The notes below the pieces were generated by a model. That model did not search any database, was not told the origin of the DNA, and saw nothing but the letters and a program-made list of their open reading frames with translations. Made by a program: the position numbers and the translations under genes. From NCBI RefSeq assembly GCF_001761365.1, contig NZ_CP017477.1, positions 3,462,001 through 3,526,000 of the forward strand: a stretch of 64,000 nt of DNA, read 5' to 3'. The stretch is from Polaribacter vadi. GTDB lineage: Bacteria > Bacteroidota > Bacteroidia > Flavobacteriales > Flavobacteriaceae. Shown in pieces: positions 16,848 to 26,845 of this stretch (the stretch's first letter is position 1; every line of letters begins with the position of its first letter).

Positions 16848-17804
16848 ATGTCAGTTTTAGTTTTTGCAGATTCCACAGAAGGAAAATTTAAGAAAAGTGC
16901 TTTTGAAGTAGTTTCTTACGGAAAAAAAGTAGCAGAACAATTAGGAAGTAACGTAGTTGTTGTAACCATAGATGCAAATAGTACAGAAGAATTATATACG
17001 TATGGAGCAGAAAAAGTTGTTTCCGTAAAAAATGATTCTTTATCAATTTTTAATGCAAAAGAATATGCTTCAGTATTAAAACAAGTTGCAGATGCAGAAG
17101 GTTCATCAGTGATCGTTTTAGGTTCTAGTATAGATGTTTTACATGTTGCACCATTATTAGCGGTTGCTTTAGATGCTGGTTACGCATCCAATGTTGTAGC
17201 TTTACCAAGTTCAACGAGTCCTTTTACAGTAAAAAGAAAAGCTTTCTCGAACAAAGGATTTAGTAATACTGTAATTTCTACGGATAAAAAAATAATTGGA
17301 GTTGCTAAAAATTCTTATGGAGTTCATGAGAATGCAGTTTCTGGAACAACAGAAACTTTTGAAGCTTCGATTGCAGAATCTGGAGTAAAATCAGAAAAAA
17401 TAGATAAAGTTACAGGGCAAGTAACCATTGCAGATGCAGAAATTGTAGTTTCTGCAGGTAGAGGTTTAAAAGGACCAGAAAATTGGGGAATGATTGAAGA
17501 GTTGGCAGACGTTTTAGGTGCTGCAACTGCTTGTTCTAAACCAGTTTCAGATTTAGGTTGGAGACCTCATGGAGAGCATGTTGGTCAAACAGGAAAACCT
17601 GTTGCCTCTAATTTATATATTGCTATCGGAATTTCTGGAGCAATCCAGCATTTAGCAGGTATTAATGCAAGTAAAGTAAAAGTAGTTATTAACACAGACC
17701 CAGAAGCGCCTTTCTTTAAGGCTGCAGATTATGGTATTGTAGGTGATGCTTTTGAAGTTGTACCAAAATTAATAGAGAAGCTAAAAGCATTTAAACAAGC
17801 TTAA
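16848..17804 (+). CDS. etfA: Electron transfer flavoprotein subunit alpha
   Basis: The protein has 318 residues. The C-terminal FAD domain is clear: VSAGRGLKGPENWGMIEELA, RPHGEHVGQTGKPVASNLYIA, GISGAIQHLAGI, and VINTDPEAPFFKAADYGIVGD. The N-terminal half is the ETF alpha/beta nucleotide-binding-like domain. It works as heterodimer with EtfB in electron transfer from flavin dehydrogenases. It is closed by a terminator at 17832. Confidence 0.94.
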   Translation: MSVLVFADSTEGKFKKSAFEVVSYGKKVAEQLGSNVVVVTIDANSTEELYTYGAEKVVSVKNDSLSIFNAKEYASVLKQVADAEGSSVIVLGSSIDVLHVAPLLAVALDAGYASNVVALPSSTSPFTVKRKAFSNKGFSNTVISTDKKIIGVAKNSYGVHENAVSGTTETFEASIAESGVKSEKIDKVTGQVTIADAEIVVSAGRGLKGPENWGMIEELADVLGAATACSKPVSDLGWRPHGEHVGQTGKPVASNLYIAIGISGAIQHLAGINASKVKVVINTDPEAPFFKAADYGIVGDAFEVVPKLIEKLKAFKQA

Positions 17805-17831
17805 TTCAAATTCAAATATAGTTTTTAAACG

Positions 17832-17867
17832 AAAACCTATTGGTGGTATAACTAATAGGTTTTTTTC
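17832..17867 (+). terminator. Terminator of etfBA
   Basis: Stem AAAACCTATT (17832-17841) with AATAGGTTTT (17854-17863) and a T run. Confidence 0.85.
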
Positions 17868-17978
17868 TTTTTGATAAAAACTGATAAAATAAAGGTTTTC
17901 AATCTATTATTTTTATTAAATTGTGCCTTCTAAAAAAGTATAGTATAAGATGCTTTTTTATATTTTGTAGAATGATAT

Positions 17979-18590
17979 ATGAGTTTAATAAAACTAACCA
18001 TTAAAGGGATTTCATACAGTCAAACTCAAAGTGGTGCCTATGCACTGGTTTTGAGTGAAATTGAAGGAACAAGAACTTTACCTATTATTATTGGAGCTTT
18101 TGAAGCACAATCTATTGCGATTGCATTAGAGGCAGAAATTAGACCTCCAAGACCATTAACACACGATTTATTCAAAACATTTTCGGATACTTTTGATATT
18201 AATATTAAGGAAGTAATTATCCATAAATTAGTAGATGGTGTTTTCTTTTCTAGCTTGATTTGCGAAAGAGAAGGAGTAGAAGAGGTTTTAGATACTAGAA
18301 CTTCAGATGCTATTGCAATTGCAGTTCGTTTTAATGCACCTATCTATACTTATGAAAATATTTTAGATAAAGCTGGAATTTATTTAAAGGTCGAAGAAGA
18401 AATGGCTTTAGAAAATAAATTTGATTCTAAAGAACTTTCATCAGATATAGAAAAAACACCTCAAAAAGATACAAGTAATTTTTCTAGTCTTCCATTAAAA
18501 GAATTACACAAACAGTTAAATGATGCAGTAGATAATGAAAATTATGAAGTAGCTGCAAAAATAAGAGACGAAATAAGTAAGCGTTCTTAA
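17979..18590 (+). CDS. Bifunctional nuclease family protein (DUF151) with UVR motif
   Basis: The protein has 203 residues. Residues 1 to about 130 are the BFN/DUF151 domain: GAYALVLSEIEGTRTLPIIIG, FEAQSIAIALE, RPLTHDLFKTF, and LDTRTSDAIAIAVRFNAPIYT. The last 30 residues (LKELHKQLNDAVDNENYEVAAKIRDEI) form a UvrB/UvrC-type motif. Plant homologues have nuclease activity on DNA and RNA; the bacterial role is unclear. It starts 18 bases before the transporter and is probably co-transcribed with it. Confidence 0.88.
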   Translation: MSLIKLTIKGISYSQTQSGAYALVLSEIEGTRTLPIIIGAFEAQSIAIALEAEIRPPRPLTHDLFKTFSDTFDINIKEVIIHKLVDGVFFSSLICEREGVEEVLDTRTSDAIAIAVRFNAPIYTYENILDKAGIYLKVEEEMALENKFDSKELSSDIEKTPQKDTSNFSSLPLKELHKQLNDAVDNENYEVAAKIRDEISKRS

Positions 18591-18608
18591 AATTATACTT
18601 TTTAAATT

Positions 18609-20006
18609 ATGAAAAAAATACTTGTTGTCATTTTTTGTTTTTTATCATTTTCAATTTTTTCTCAGACTACAGATACAGTTGTAACTGAAATTATACCAAG
18701 TCAAGGCTTTTCTTTTAATAGTTTGTGGAGAGGAGTTTTAGGAATGTTCGCTTTATTAGTGATTGCTTTTCTTTTTAGCAACAACAAAAAAGCAATTGAT
18801 TGGAAAAAAGTAGGAATTGGTTTAGCTCTGCAATTAATTATTGCAATTGGTGTTTTAAAAGTAACTTTTATTCAAAAAATATTTGAATTTATTGGTGGAA
18901 TTTTTATCGAAATTTTAGAATATACCAAAGCAGGAAGTGAATTTTTATTTGCAGGGATGGTTGGAGATATGAATAAATTCGGCTATATTTTTGCTTTTCA
19001 AGTATTGCCAACAATCATTTTCTTTTCTGCATTAACATCGTTATTATTTTATTTAGGAATCATTCAAAAAATAGTAAAACTATTAGCGATTGTTTTGTCG
19101 AAATTTCTAGGAATTTCTGGAATGGAAAGTTTGTCTGTTGCAGGTAACATTTTTCTGGGTCAAACTGAAGCACCCTTATTGATAAAAGCTTATTTAGAGA
19201 AAATGAATAAGTCTGAAATGCTGTTGGTAATGATTGGTGGAATGGCTACAGTTGCAGGAGCAGTTTTAGCAGCTTACATTGGTTTTTTAGGTGGTGGAGA
19301 TAAAGAATTAGAATTGGTATTTGCCAAACATTTGTTGGCAGCATCAGTAATGGCAGCTCCTGGAGCTATTGTGATTTCTAAAATGTTGTATCCACAAACA
19401 GAAGAAGTGAATACAGATGTAACAGTTTCTCAAGAAAAAATAGGTTCAAATGTTTTAGATGCAATTGCAAACGGAACTACTGAAGGGTTACGTTTAGCTG
19501 TAAATGTAGGAGCGATGTTGTTAGTTTTTGTAGCAGTAATTGCTATGATCAATGGAATTTTAGGTTGGGTAGGAGATATTACAACTTTAAATGTTTGGAT
19601 GGCTGCAAATACTCCTTACGAAGCATTTTCTTTAGAAGCAATTCTTGGCTATATTTTTGCGCCATTAATGTGGTTAATAGGTGTAGCAGTAGAAGATATG
19701 GCTTTAATGGGACAGTTATTAGGAATAAAATTAGCAGCAAGTGAATTTGTGGGTTATATTCAATTAGCAGAATTAAAAAACATAGCAAGCGCAACACATT
19801 TAACATTTAACAAATCAATTATTATGGCGACTTATATGTTATGTGGTTTTGCAAATTTTGCATCAATTGGTATTCAAATTGGTGGAATTGGTTCTTTAGC
19901 TCCAGGTCAGCGTAAAACGTTGTCAGAATTTGGAATGAAAGCTCTTTTAGGAGGAACCATTGCTTCTTTAATGTCTGCAACAATTGCTGGGATGATTATT
20001 GGTTAA
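18609..20006 (+). CDS. Concentrative nucleoside transporter (NupC/CNT family)
   Basis: The protein has 465 residues. It starts with a signal-like segment (KKILVVIFCFLSFSIFSQ) followed by a short linker, then the CNT core with about 9-10 membrane segments. LSVAGNIFLGQTEAPLLIKAYL and IMATYMLCGFANFASIGIQIGG are the conserved substrate- and ion-binding elements of the family. It imports nucleosides, coupled to Na+ or H+. The cleavable-looking N-terminal extension is common in Bacteroidota members. It precedes thyA (82-base gap), fitting a pyrimidine salvage link. Confidence 0.9.
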   Translation: MKKILVVIFCFLSFSIFSQTTDTVVTEIIPSQGFSFNSLWRGVLGMFALLVIAFLFSNNKKAIDWKKVGIGLALQLIIAIGVLKVTFIQKIFEFIGGIFIEILEYTKAGSEFLFAGMVGDMNKFGYIFAFQVLPTIIFFSALTSLLFYLGIIQKIVKLLAIVLSKFLGISGMESLSVAGNIFLGQTEAPLLIKAYLEKMNKSEMLLVMIGGMATVAGAVLAAYIGFLGGGDKELELVFAKHLLAASVMAAPGAIVISKMLYPQTEEVNTDVTVSQEKIGSNVLDAIANGTTEGLRLAVNVGAMLLVFVAVIAMINGILGWVGDITTLNVWMAANTPYEAFSLEAILGYIFAPLMWLIGVAVEDMALMGQLLGIKLAASEFVGYIQLAELKNIASATHLTFNKSIIMATYMLCGFANFASIGIQIGGIGSLAPGQRKTLSEFGMKALLGGTIASLMSATIAGMIIG

Positions 20007-20089
20007 AAAGATGTTTTTGTTGATTCGTTAAGTTGTCTAAACGTTTTAACAATTACTCAAATAAATAATTAAACGCTTACACAATCAGA

Positions 20090-20914
20090 ATGAAACAATA
20101 TCACGATTTAGTAAAACACGTTTTAGAAAACGGAAATGAAAAAGGAGATAGAACAGGAACAGGTACAAAAAGTGTTTTTGGATATCAAATGCGTTTTGAT
20201 TTAAGTGAAGGTTTCCCAATGGTAACTACTAAAAAGTTACATTTAAAATCTATAATTTATGAACTACTTTGGTTTATAAAAGGAGATACAAACATCAACT
20301 ATTTACAAGAAAATGGTGTGAAAATCTGGAATTCTTGGGCAGATGAAAAAGGTGATTTAGGACCTGTTTATGGTCATCAATGGAGAAATTGGAACAGTGA
20401 TGAAGTAGATCAATTAAAAGAAGTTATTGAAACACTAAAAAATAATCCTAACTCTAGAAGAATGTTGGTTTCTGCTTGGAATCCATCAGTTTTGCCAGAT
20501 ACTTCTGTATCTTTTTCAGAAAATGTTGCCAATGGGAAAGCAGCATTACCTCCTTGTCACGCATTTTTTCAATTTTACGTTTCTGATGGAAAATTATCGT
20601 GTCAATTATATCAAAGAAGTGCAGATATATTTTTAGGAGTTCCTTTTAATATTGCTTCTTATGCATTATTTACAATGATGATTGCACAGGTTTGTGGTTA
20701 TGAAGTTGGTGAGTTTATCCATACTTTTGGTGATGCTCATATTTATAATAATCACGTAGATCAGTTGGAGTTACAATTGTCTAGAGACATCAGACCTTTA
20801 CCAACAATGAAAATAAATGCATCCATAAAAGATATAGAAGATTTTACTTTTGATGATTTTGAATTGTTAGATTACAATCCTCATCCTCATATAAAAGGAG
20901 CTGTTGCAGTTTAA
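20090..20914 (+). CDS. thyA: Thymidylate synthase (ThyA type)
   Basis: The protein has 274 residues. [19 protein letters not shown] (folate/dUMP phosphate contact), [25 protein letters not shown], the active-site Cys in [12 protein letters not shown], and [19 protein letters not shown] are all present. It methylates dUMP to dTMP with methylene-tetrahydrofolate. There is a small insertion around [11 protein letters not shown] compared with E. coli ThyA (264 aa). Its leader carries the AT-rich repeat family. The dihydrofolate reductase partner is not in the window. Confidence 0.96.
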   Translation: MKQYHDLVKHVLENGNEKGDRTGTGTKSVFGYQMRFDLSEGFPMVTTKKLHLKSIIYELLWFIKGDTNINYLQENGVKIWNSWADEKGDLGPVYGHQWRNWNSDEVDQLKEVIETLKNNPNSRRMLVSAWNPSVLPDTSVSFSENVANGKAALPPCHAFFQFYVSDGKLSCQLYQRSADIFLGVPFNIASYALFTMMIAQVCGYEVGEFIHTFGDAHIYNNHVDQLELQLSRDIRPLPTMKINASIKDIEDFTFDDFELLDYNPHPHIKGAVAV

Positions 20915-21023
20915 ATTTTAGGGAGAATCTCAATAGATATTTGTAGAAGAAGTATCACATTTAAAAAAGATTAATTTGTACTACCTATTTTCCTTTTATC
21001 ATATTTAAAATATAAATATACAA

Positions 21024-21386
21024 GTGGAAAATTTAGTGCTTATTTTAAAAATTATTTATGGGTGTTTTTTCTGTTTTGCAGGAATAATGCACATCATAAA
21101 ACCTAATTTTTTTAAGAATTTTATTCCTAATTTTTTTCCTAAATTATTTGTAAACTATTTTATTGGGTTTATAGAGTTCTTTTTGGGTGTAGGGCTATTT
21201 TTCGATAAATACATAGAGTTTTCTGCTATTAGTATTATAATCTTACTTATATTGTTGTTACCAATTCATATATGGGATGTTACAAAGAAAAGACCAGCAA
21301 TTGGCTCTAAAAAAATAGCTATTGTTAGAATCCCTTTTCAGTTTCTACTCATTTATGGGATTTACTTTATTTATATAAACTCCTAA
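21024..21386 (+). CDS. DoxX/MauE-like small membrane protein
   Basis: The protein has 120 residues and uses a GTG start at 21024, the first plausible start. Four hydrophobic segments are visible, with GCFFCFAGIMHIIKPNFF at the first, matching DoxX-like proteins (AGxxHF pattern). Function within the family is varied and unresolved. It stops 6 bases before the amidohydrolase, so the two are likely co-transcribed. Confidence 0.65.
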   Translation: MENLVLILKIIYGCFFCFAGIMHIIKPNFFKNFIPNFFPKLFVNYFIGFIEFFLGVGLFFDKYIEFSAISIIILLILLLPIHIWDVTKKRPAIGSKKIAIVRIPFQFLLIYGIYFIYINS

Positions 21387-21392
21387 ATTATT

Positions 21393-23006
21393 ATGAAAAA
21401 TAAGATATTTATATTTATTTTTTCAATCTCTTTATTATCCTGTGTTAAGCAAGAAGTAGATTTAATTGTTCTTAATTCGAATACATATACAGTTAATGAG
21501 TTTTTTGATATTGCAGAAGCTTTTGCAGTAAAAGACGGAAAATTTGTTGCAATAGGTACTAATGATGAAATCCAAAATAGATTTAAGGCTAAAGACACAA
21601 TTAATGCAAAGGAACAAGCTATAGTTCCTGGTTTTATTGATGCTCATTGTCATTTTTTCAGAATGGGTTTACAACAGCAAAAAGTATCTTTAGAGGGCAC
21701 TAAAAGTTATCAAGAGGTTTTAGATAGGTTAGTAGCGTTTCAAAAAGAGAAAAATGTACAATTTATTACAGGACGTGGCTGGGATCAAAATGATTGGGAA
21801 ATTAAAGAGTTTCCAACAAAAGAAAAATTAGATGCTCTATTTCCTAAGATACCTGTTGCTATAGGTAGAGTAGATGGTCATGCTTTATTAGTAAATCAAG
21901 CTGCAATAGACTTATCAGGAATTACAAAAGACACGAAAGTTTCTGGAGGAGAAATTATTTTAAAAAATGGGGAGATAACTGGAGTTTTAATTGATGCAGC
22001 TATGAATTTTATAAAAATACCTGAACCTTCTAAACAAGAAGCAATTCAAGGATTATTAGATGCACAAAAAATTTGTTTTTCTTATGGATTAACAACTGTT
22101 GATGATGCTGGTTTAGATAGAAATACAATAGAGTTAATTGAGGAACTGCATCAACAAAATTCTTTAAAAATGCGTATTTATGCAATGGTTTCTGGAGATA
22201 ACCAAGAACAAATTGATTATTACATAAATAAAGGAATCATAAAAACAGATCGTTTAAATGTTCGCTCTTTTAAAGTTTATGGAGATGGAGCCTTAGGATC
22301 TAGAGGGGCTGCAATGCGTAAACCATATTCTGATAGAGAAAACCATTTTGGAGCATTAATTTATCCTCCAGAAAGATATCAAGAAATTGCAAAACAAATT
22401 ATAGCTTCTGATTATCAAATGAACACACATGCAATTGGAGATTCAACAAATACTTGGCTCTTAAAAATTTATAAAGATGTTTTGAAAGATGAAGAAGATA
22501 GACGTTGGAGAATTGAGCACGCACAAATTATATCTTCTAAAGATTTTCAAGATTTTAATAATATAATGCCTTCTGTGCAACCTACACATGCAACTTCAGA
22601 TATGTATTGGGCACAAGAAAGAATTGGAAGAGACAGAATGAGAGGTGCTTATGCTTATAGGAATTTGCTTAATAGATATGGTAAAATTGCTTTAGGAACC
22701 GATTTTCCTGTAGAACAAGTAAACCCATTCTTAACATTTTTCTCGGCTACATTTAGAAGAGATTTAGAAGGTTATCCTGAGTATGGATTTCAGATGGAAA
22801 ACAAATTATCAAGAGAAGAAACTTTAAAGGGAATGACAATTTGGGCAGCCTTTTCTAATTTTGAAGAAAAGGAAAAAGGTTCTATTGAAGTTGGTAAATT
22901 CGCAGATTTTATAATCTTGGATCAAGATATTATGAAAATTTATGGAAATGAAATTCCTAAAACAAAAGTAGTTGCAACCTATTTAAATGGAGAAAAAGTA
23001 TATTAA
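21393..23006 (+). CDS. YtcJ-like amidohydrolase, predicted lipoprotein
   Basis: The protein has 537 residues. A lipoprotein signal ends at LLSCVKQ (lipobox LLSC). The metal-dependent hydrolase core is visible: VPGFIDAHCHFFRMG, RGWDQNDW, ALLVNQAAI, KVYGDGALGSRGAAM, MNTHAIGDSTN, WRIEHAQ and ALGTDFPVE. This is the amidohydrolase 3 (YtcJ) type. It should hydrolyse an amide or related bond in the periplasm or at the membrane; the substrate is unknown. Confidence 0.88.
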   Translation: MKNKIFIFIFSISLLSCVKQEVDLIVLNSNTYTVNEFFDIAEAFAVKDGKFVAIGTNDEIQNRFKAKDTINAKEQAIVPGFIDAHCHFFRMGLQQQKVSLEGTKSYQEVLDRLVAFQKEKNVQFITGRGWDQNDWEIKEFPTKEKLDALFPKIPVAIGRVDGHALLVNQAAIDLSGITKDTKVSGGEIILKNGEITGVLIDAAMNFIKIPEPSKQEAIQGLLDAQKICFSYGLTTVDDAGLDRNTIELIEELHQQNSLKMRIYAMVSGDNQEQIDYYINKGIIKTDRLNVRSFKVYGDGALGSRGAAMRKPYSDRENHFGALIYPPERYQEIAKQIIASDYQMNTHAIGDSTNTWLLKIYKDVLKDEEDRRWRIEHAQIISSKDFQDFNNIMPSVQPTHATSDMYWAQERIGRDRMRGAYAYRNLLNRYGKIALGTDFPVEQVNPFLTFFSATFRRDLEGYPEYGFQMENKLSREETLKGMTIWAAFSNFEEKEKGSIEVGKFADFIILDQDIMKIYGNEIPKTKVVATYLNGEKVY

Positions 23007-23097
23007 TTATTAACATATTTAATTTTTATAAGATAAAAATAATCTCTAAATTTAGATTTTAATATATAAGTTTTAAACTTATTATAAAATAAAAATT

Positions 23098-23730
23098 ATG
23101 AAAACTACTAAATATATATTTTTATTACTAATACTCATTTTTACTTTAAATATTTCTTCTCAAGAAAGTAAAAATATGGAAGAGATAAAGCTTACTATTT
23201 TAGTTCATGATGTAAATAATAACCCAATACCTGGAGCTATTATTCTTATTGATGATGTAAAACAGCAAAGGCTAACTAATTCAGCTGGTTATTTTAAAAT
23301 TAAATTAGATAAAGCACCAAAAGAAATTACAGCATTTTCTCCATCAATAGGAGTGATGAAAGTAACTTACAATAATAATGATAAGATAATAATTAAAATT
23401 ATTTCTGAGAATAAATCAGCAGATTTAGTAACTGAAGATTCAAACTCTTCAAATAATACAATTCAGTTTAAAGATATTTATGATTATTTAAGAGGTAAAG
23501 TGCCTGGTGTTCATGTTAATGGCAATAATATAATAAGTATAAGAGGTTACAATACTGTAAATGGCAGTAATATACCAATGTTTATTTTAAATGATAACCA
23601 AGTAAGTCAATCAATATTTGGAAACATAGTACCTACAACTATAAAATCTGTTCAAATATACAAGGGCACAGAGACCTCTATATTTGGTTCTAGAGGAGCA
23701 AATGGAGTTATTAAAGTTACTACATTTTAG
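23098..23730 (+). CDS. Stand-alone carboxypeptidase-like plus TonB plug domain protein
   Basis: The protein has 210 residues. It has a signal peptide (about 1-21, ending NISSQ), a CarboxypepD_reg-like domain at about 30-100 (VHDVNNNPIPGAIILIDDVK), then a plug domain at about 120-210 with IYDYLRGKVPGVHVNG, ISIRGYNTVNGSNIPMFIL and SVQIYKGTETSIFGSRGANG. These match the N-terminal parts of SusC-like TonB-dependent receptors, but the gene stops where the 22-strand barrel would begin. The next gene is a FKBP with its own start, so this is not a visible frameshift of a longer receptor. Confidence 0.78.
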   Translation: MKTTKYIFLLLILIFTLNISSQESKNMEEIKLTILVHDVNNNPIPGAIILIDDVKQQRLTNSAGYFKIKLDKAPKEITAFSPSIGVMKVTYNNNDKIIIKIISENKSADLVTEDSNSSNNTIQFKDIYDYLRGKVPGVHVNGNNIISIRGYNTVNGSNIPMFILNDNQVSQSIFGNIVPTTIKSVQIYKGTETSIFGSRGANGVIKVTTF

Positions 23731-23851
23731 GAATTATTACTTCTGGAAGAATCATTTATTTTACCCTTAATTAAATTTTATTTATTCCTAAATTTAATTT
23801 TGGGTACAATATCTATTTAATAAATAGTACCATAAAATTTAAAAACTTAAC

Positions 23852-24682
23852 ATGAAATCTTACGTATATCTTTTTTTATCAGTAATTCTTTTTACTTCTT
23901 GTTTAAATGATGATGAAAATATTAACCTCGAAACTGAGGCAAACATTATTAAATATATTAATGATAATAGTCTAAATGCTACAAAAACGGATTCTGGCTT
24001 GTATTATGTAATTAACGAGGAAGGTTCAGGAAATAAACCAACAGAAAATTCTGCAGTAAATATTGACTATAAATTATCTTTTTTAGATGGTACACCTATT
24101 GGTCAAAGTGAATCAGAAATATTAGAATTGAAACAAATAATTCCAGGTTTACGTGAAGGAATCCAGCTTTTTAAAGAAGGTGGAGAAGGGGTTTTATTAA
24201 TCCCTTCTGAACTAGCTTATGGTTTGTCTGGTAATAATACAGGTTCCATACCTGGTGGAAAAGTTTTAGTGTTTGATATAAAATTAAATGTTGCAGATTA
24301 TCTTGTAGAAAATGAAACTGCTATTTTAAATTATATTGAAACTAACAATTTGGTTGCCACAAAAACTGATTCTGGCTTATATTACGTTATAAATAATGAG
24401 GGAACAGGATCATCTTATCCAACAAGTAATTCTAATGTAACAGTTGCTTACAAAGGATACTTTTTAGATGGAACTGTTTTTGATGAAAGTGATGCTAATG
24501 GCGTTTCTTTTAATTTAAACCAAGTCATTCCAGGTTGGACAGAAGGAATTACCTATTTTAAAGAAGGTGGAGATGGTGTTTTATTAATTCCATACAATTT
24601 AGGATATGGAGTTTATGGCAATACAGGTGTTCCAAGAGTCTCTGTTCTGCTTTTTGATGTAAACTTAAAAAGTATAAATTGA
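23852..24682 (+). CDS. Tandem FKBP-type peptidyl-prolyl isomerase lipoprotein
   Basis: The protein has 276 residues. A lipoprotein signal ends at LFTSCLNDD. Two FKBP-like repeats follow (about 38-150 and 158-276), each introduced by ATKTDSGLYYVIN, so the gene arose by internal duplication. The second repeat keeps VAYKGYFLDGTVFDESD and VIPGWTEGITYFKEGG. The first has lost the FD of the active pocket (GTPIGQSESE), and may be non-catalytic. Expected role: folding of exported proteins at the outer or inner membrane. Confidence 0.85.
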   Translation: MKSYVYLFLSVILFTSCLNDDENINLETEANIIKYINDNSLNATKTDSGLYYVINEEGSGNKPTENSAVNIDYKLSFLDGTPIGQSESEILELKQIIPGLREGIQLFKEGGEGVLLIPSELAYGLSGNNTGSIPGGKVLVFDIKLNVADYLVENETAILNYIETNNLVATKTDSGLYYVINNEGTGSSYPTSNSNVTVAYKGYFLDGTVFDESDANGVSFNLNQVIPGWTEGITYFKEGGDGVLLIPYNLGYGVYGNTGVPRVSVLLFDVNLKSIN

Positions 24683-24700
24683 TAAAATGTAAAGTCAATA

Positions 24701-24734
24701 AAAAAAGCGAAACTTATAAGTTTCGCTTTTTTTT
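24701..24734. terminator. Bidirectional terminator between FKBP gene and trpA
   Basis: Perfect palindrome with arms AAAAAAGCGAAACTTA (24701-24716) and its complement (24717-24732), T runs on both strands. It ends both the FKBP transcript and the trp operon. Confidence 0.9.
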
Positions 24735-25500
24735 ATGCTAAAATTGGTTTTATAAAATTATTAATATTATCAACGCCATTATCTCCTAAATCTCTTATAA
24801 AAGCAGAACCTATAATTGCACCATTTGCATACGTACAAGCTGTATTAAAAGTGTCCTTATCAGAAATTCCAAAACCTATAATTAATTTGCTTTGTAAATT
24901 CATAGCTTTAATTCTTTCAAAATAGGCAATTTGCTGTTTAGAAATCTCTCCTTTTGCACCAGTAATTGACGAAGACGCAACTACATAAATAAATGCTTTT
25001 GTATAAGAATCAATCTTTTTAATTCTTTCTTCTGATGTATGAGGTGTAATTAAAAAGACATTCGTTAATCCATATTTGTGAAATAATTCTTGATAATGAT
25101 TTTCAAATTCAACCATGGGTAAATCAGGAATAATTAAGGTATCAATTCCACACTCAACTACTTTTTTACAAAATTTATCTTCACCAAATTTTAACATCTG
25201 ATTCAAATATCCCATTAAAACTAAAGGTGTTTTGTTTGATGATTTAATAGTCATCAACTGTTCAAAAACAATGTCCAAATTAATTCCATTTTCTAATGCT
25301 TTTTGGCTACTATCCTGAATTGTTGGGCCATCTGCTAAAGGATCTGAATATGGCAAACCAACTTCAATAAAATCTACATTGTTTTGCTCTAATGCTGCTA
25401 TCACTTTTGTAGTATCCTCTAACTTTGGATATCCACAAGTAAAATATATTGATAAAAGGTTTTTATCTTTTTGCTGAAATAATTGTTGAATTGAATTCAT
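24733..25500 (-). CDS. trpA: Tryptophan synthase alpha subunit
   Basis: The protein has 255 residues. YFTCGYPKLEDT, the catalytic FIEVGLPYSDPLADGPTIQ, PLVLMGYLNQ and GFGISDKDT motifs are all present. It cleaves indole-3-glycerol phosphate to indole, channelled to TrpB. It is the last gene of the operon, separated from trpB by a 94-base spacer with a 16-bp inverted repeat, and it ends in a bidirectional terminator. Confidence 0.96.
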   Translation of the reverse strand: MNSIQQLFQQKDKNLLSIYFTCGYPKLEDTTKVIAALEQNNVDFIEVGLPYSDPLADGPTIQDSSQKALENGINLDIVFEQLMTIKSSNKTPLVLMGYLNQMLKFGEDKFCKKVVECGIDTLIIPDLPMVEFENHYQELFHKYGLTNVFLITPHTSEERIKKIDSYTKAFIYVVASSSITGAKGEISKQQIAYFERIKAMNLQSKLIIGFGISDKDTFNTACTYANGAIIGSAFIRDLGDNGVDNINNFIKPILA

Positions 25501-25520
25501 ACGTAATATAATTTGTCTTT

Positions 25521-25576
25521 TTGAGCGCAGTCGAAAACTGTTTATAAAATCATCATTACCTTTCGACTGCGCTCAA
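25521..25576. repeat. Inverted repeat with 16-bp arms between trpB and trpA
   Basis: TTGAGCGCAGTCGAAA (25521-25536) and TTTCGACTGCGCTCAA (25561-25576) are perfect complements around a 24-base loop. A one-mismatch relative of one arm occurs before trpD at about 30127-30143. This GCGCAGTCGAAA-type element is GC-richer than its surroundings and familiar from Flavobacteriaceae intergenic DNA. It could be a REP-like sequence. Confidence 0.75.
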
Positions 25577-25594
25577 GGTGATAATTTTTAAAAT

Positions 25595-26779
25595 TTACTC
25601 TTTTAAATGCTTAATATAAGTTTCCAAATCTTTATCTCCTCTTCCAGATAAATTTATAACCACAACCTGATCTTTTTTAAACTCAATTTTTGATAAAACA
25701 GCTAAAGCATGAGCAGTTTCTAAAGCAGGAATAATTCCTTCAATTTTCGTTAATTCATAAGCTGCATCTAACGCTTCTTGATCTGTAGCATTCATGAATT
25801 TTGCTCTTTTACTTTCATATAAAAACGCATGTAAAGGACCAACTCCAGGATAATCTAAACCAGCAGAAATAGAGTAAGGCTCCACAATTTGGCCATATTC
25901 ATCTTGCATTAAGATGGTTTTAGAACCATGAATAATTCCAACTTCACCTAATTGAGAAGTTGCAGCACTTTCACCAGAATTTACACCTAAACCAGCAGCT
26001 TCAACCGCAATTAATTCCACACTTTCATCATCCATATAATGATAAAAAGCACCAGCAGCATTACTTCCTCCACCAACACAAGCAATAATTGTATCTGGAT
26101 TTTCTTTTCCTGTTTTCTCTTTTAATTGCCATTTCATTTCCTCAGAAATTATAGCTTGCAACCTTGCAACCATATCTGGATGTGGATGTGGGCCAACTAC
26201 AGAACCAATTAAATAAAACGTTTCTGGATTCTGAATCCAATATCTGATAGCTTCATTTGTTGCATCTTTTAATGTTTTAGAACCAGAAATTGCAGGTACT
26301 ACTTTTGCACCTAGCATTTTCATTCTAGCAACATTTGGTGCTTGACGAACAATATCTTTTTCGCCCATAAAAACAGTACAATCTAAACCCATTAAAGCAC
26401 AAACAGTCGCTGTTGCAACTCCATGTTGGCCTGCTCCAGTTTCTGCTATAATTTTAGTTTTTCCTAGTTTTTTAGCAATCAGAATTTGCCCAACTGTGTT
26501 GTTTACTTTATGAGCTCCTGTATGACAAAGATCTTCTCGTTTCAAATAAATATGAGCTCCATATTTTTCTGATAAACTTTTTGCCAAATATAAAGGTGTT
26601 GGTCTACCAACAAAATCTTTTAATAATGCTTTATATTCAGTTTGAAATTCTTCAGATTCGATAATTTGGATATAATTATCTTCAAGTTCTTTTACATTCG
26701 GGTACAACAATTCTGGAATAAATGCGCCTCCAAATTGTCCAAAATATCCGTTTTTGTCTGGGTGAAATTTTGATTTCAT
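25595..26779 (-). CDS. trpB: Tryptophan synthase beta subunit
   Basis: The protein has 394 residues. [30 protein letters not shown] (with the PLP-binding Lys), [30 protein letters not shown] and [10 protein letters not shown] are all typical. It condenses indole with serine to give tryptophan. It is preceded by a leader with the AT-rich repeat and lies between trpF and trpA. Confidence 0.97.
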   Translation of the reverse strand: MKSKFHPDKNGYFGQFGGAFIPELLYPNVKELEDNYIQIIESEEFQTEYKALLKDFVGRPTPLYLAKSLSEKYGAHIYLKREDLCHTGAHKVNNTVGQILIAKKLGKTKIIAETGAGQHGVATATVCALMGLDCTVFMGEKDIVRQAPNVARMKMLGAKVVPAISGSKTLKDATNEAIRYWIQNPETFYLIGSVVGPHPHPDMVARLQAIISEEMKWQLKEKTGKENPDTIIACVGGGSNAAGAFYHYMDDESVELIAVEAAGLGVNSGESAATSQLGEVGIIHGSKTILMQDEYGQIVEPYSISAGLDYPGVGPLHAFLYESKRAKFMNATDQEALDAAYELTKIEGIIPALETAHALAVLSKIEFKKDQVVVINLSGRGDKDLETYIKHLKE

Positions 26780-26782
26780 ATC

Positions 26783-26845
26783 TTTATATTGTGCAATCGT
26801 TTATTTGTTTAATTGAGTAATTGTTGCAACTAATCGCATTAATAA
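26783..26845 (-). repeat. AT-rich interspersed repeat upstream of trpB
   Basis: On the minus strand this reads ...AACAATTACTCAATTAAAC... and ends with GATTGCACAATATAAAGAT before the trpB start. The thyA leader has AACAATTACTCAAATAAATA and CGCTTACACAATCAGA in the same order, so the two are clearly related. Confidence 0.5.
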
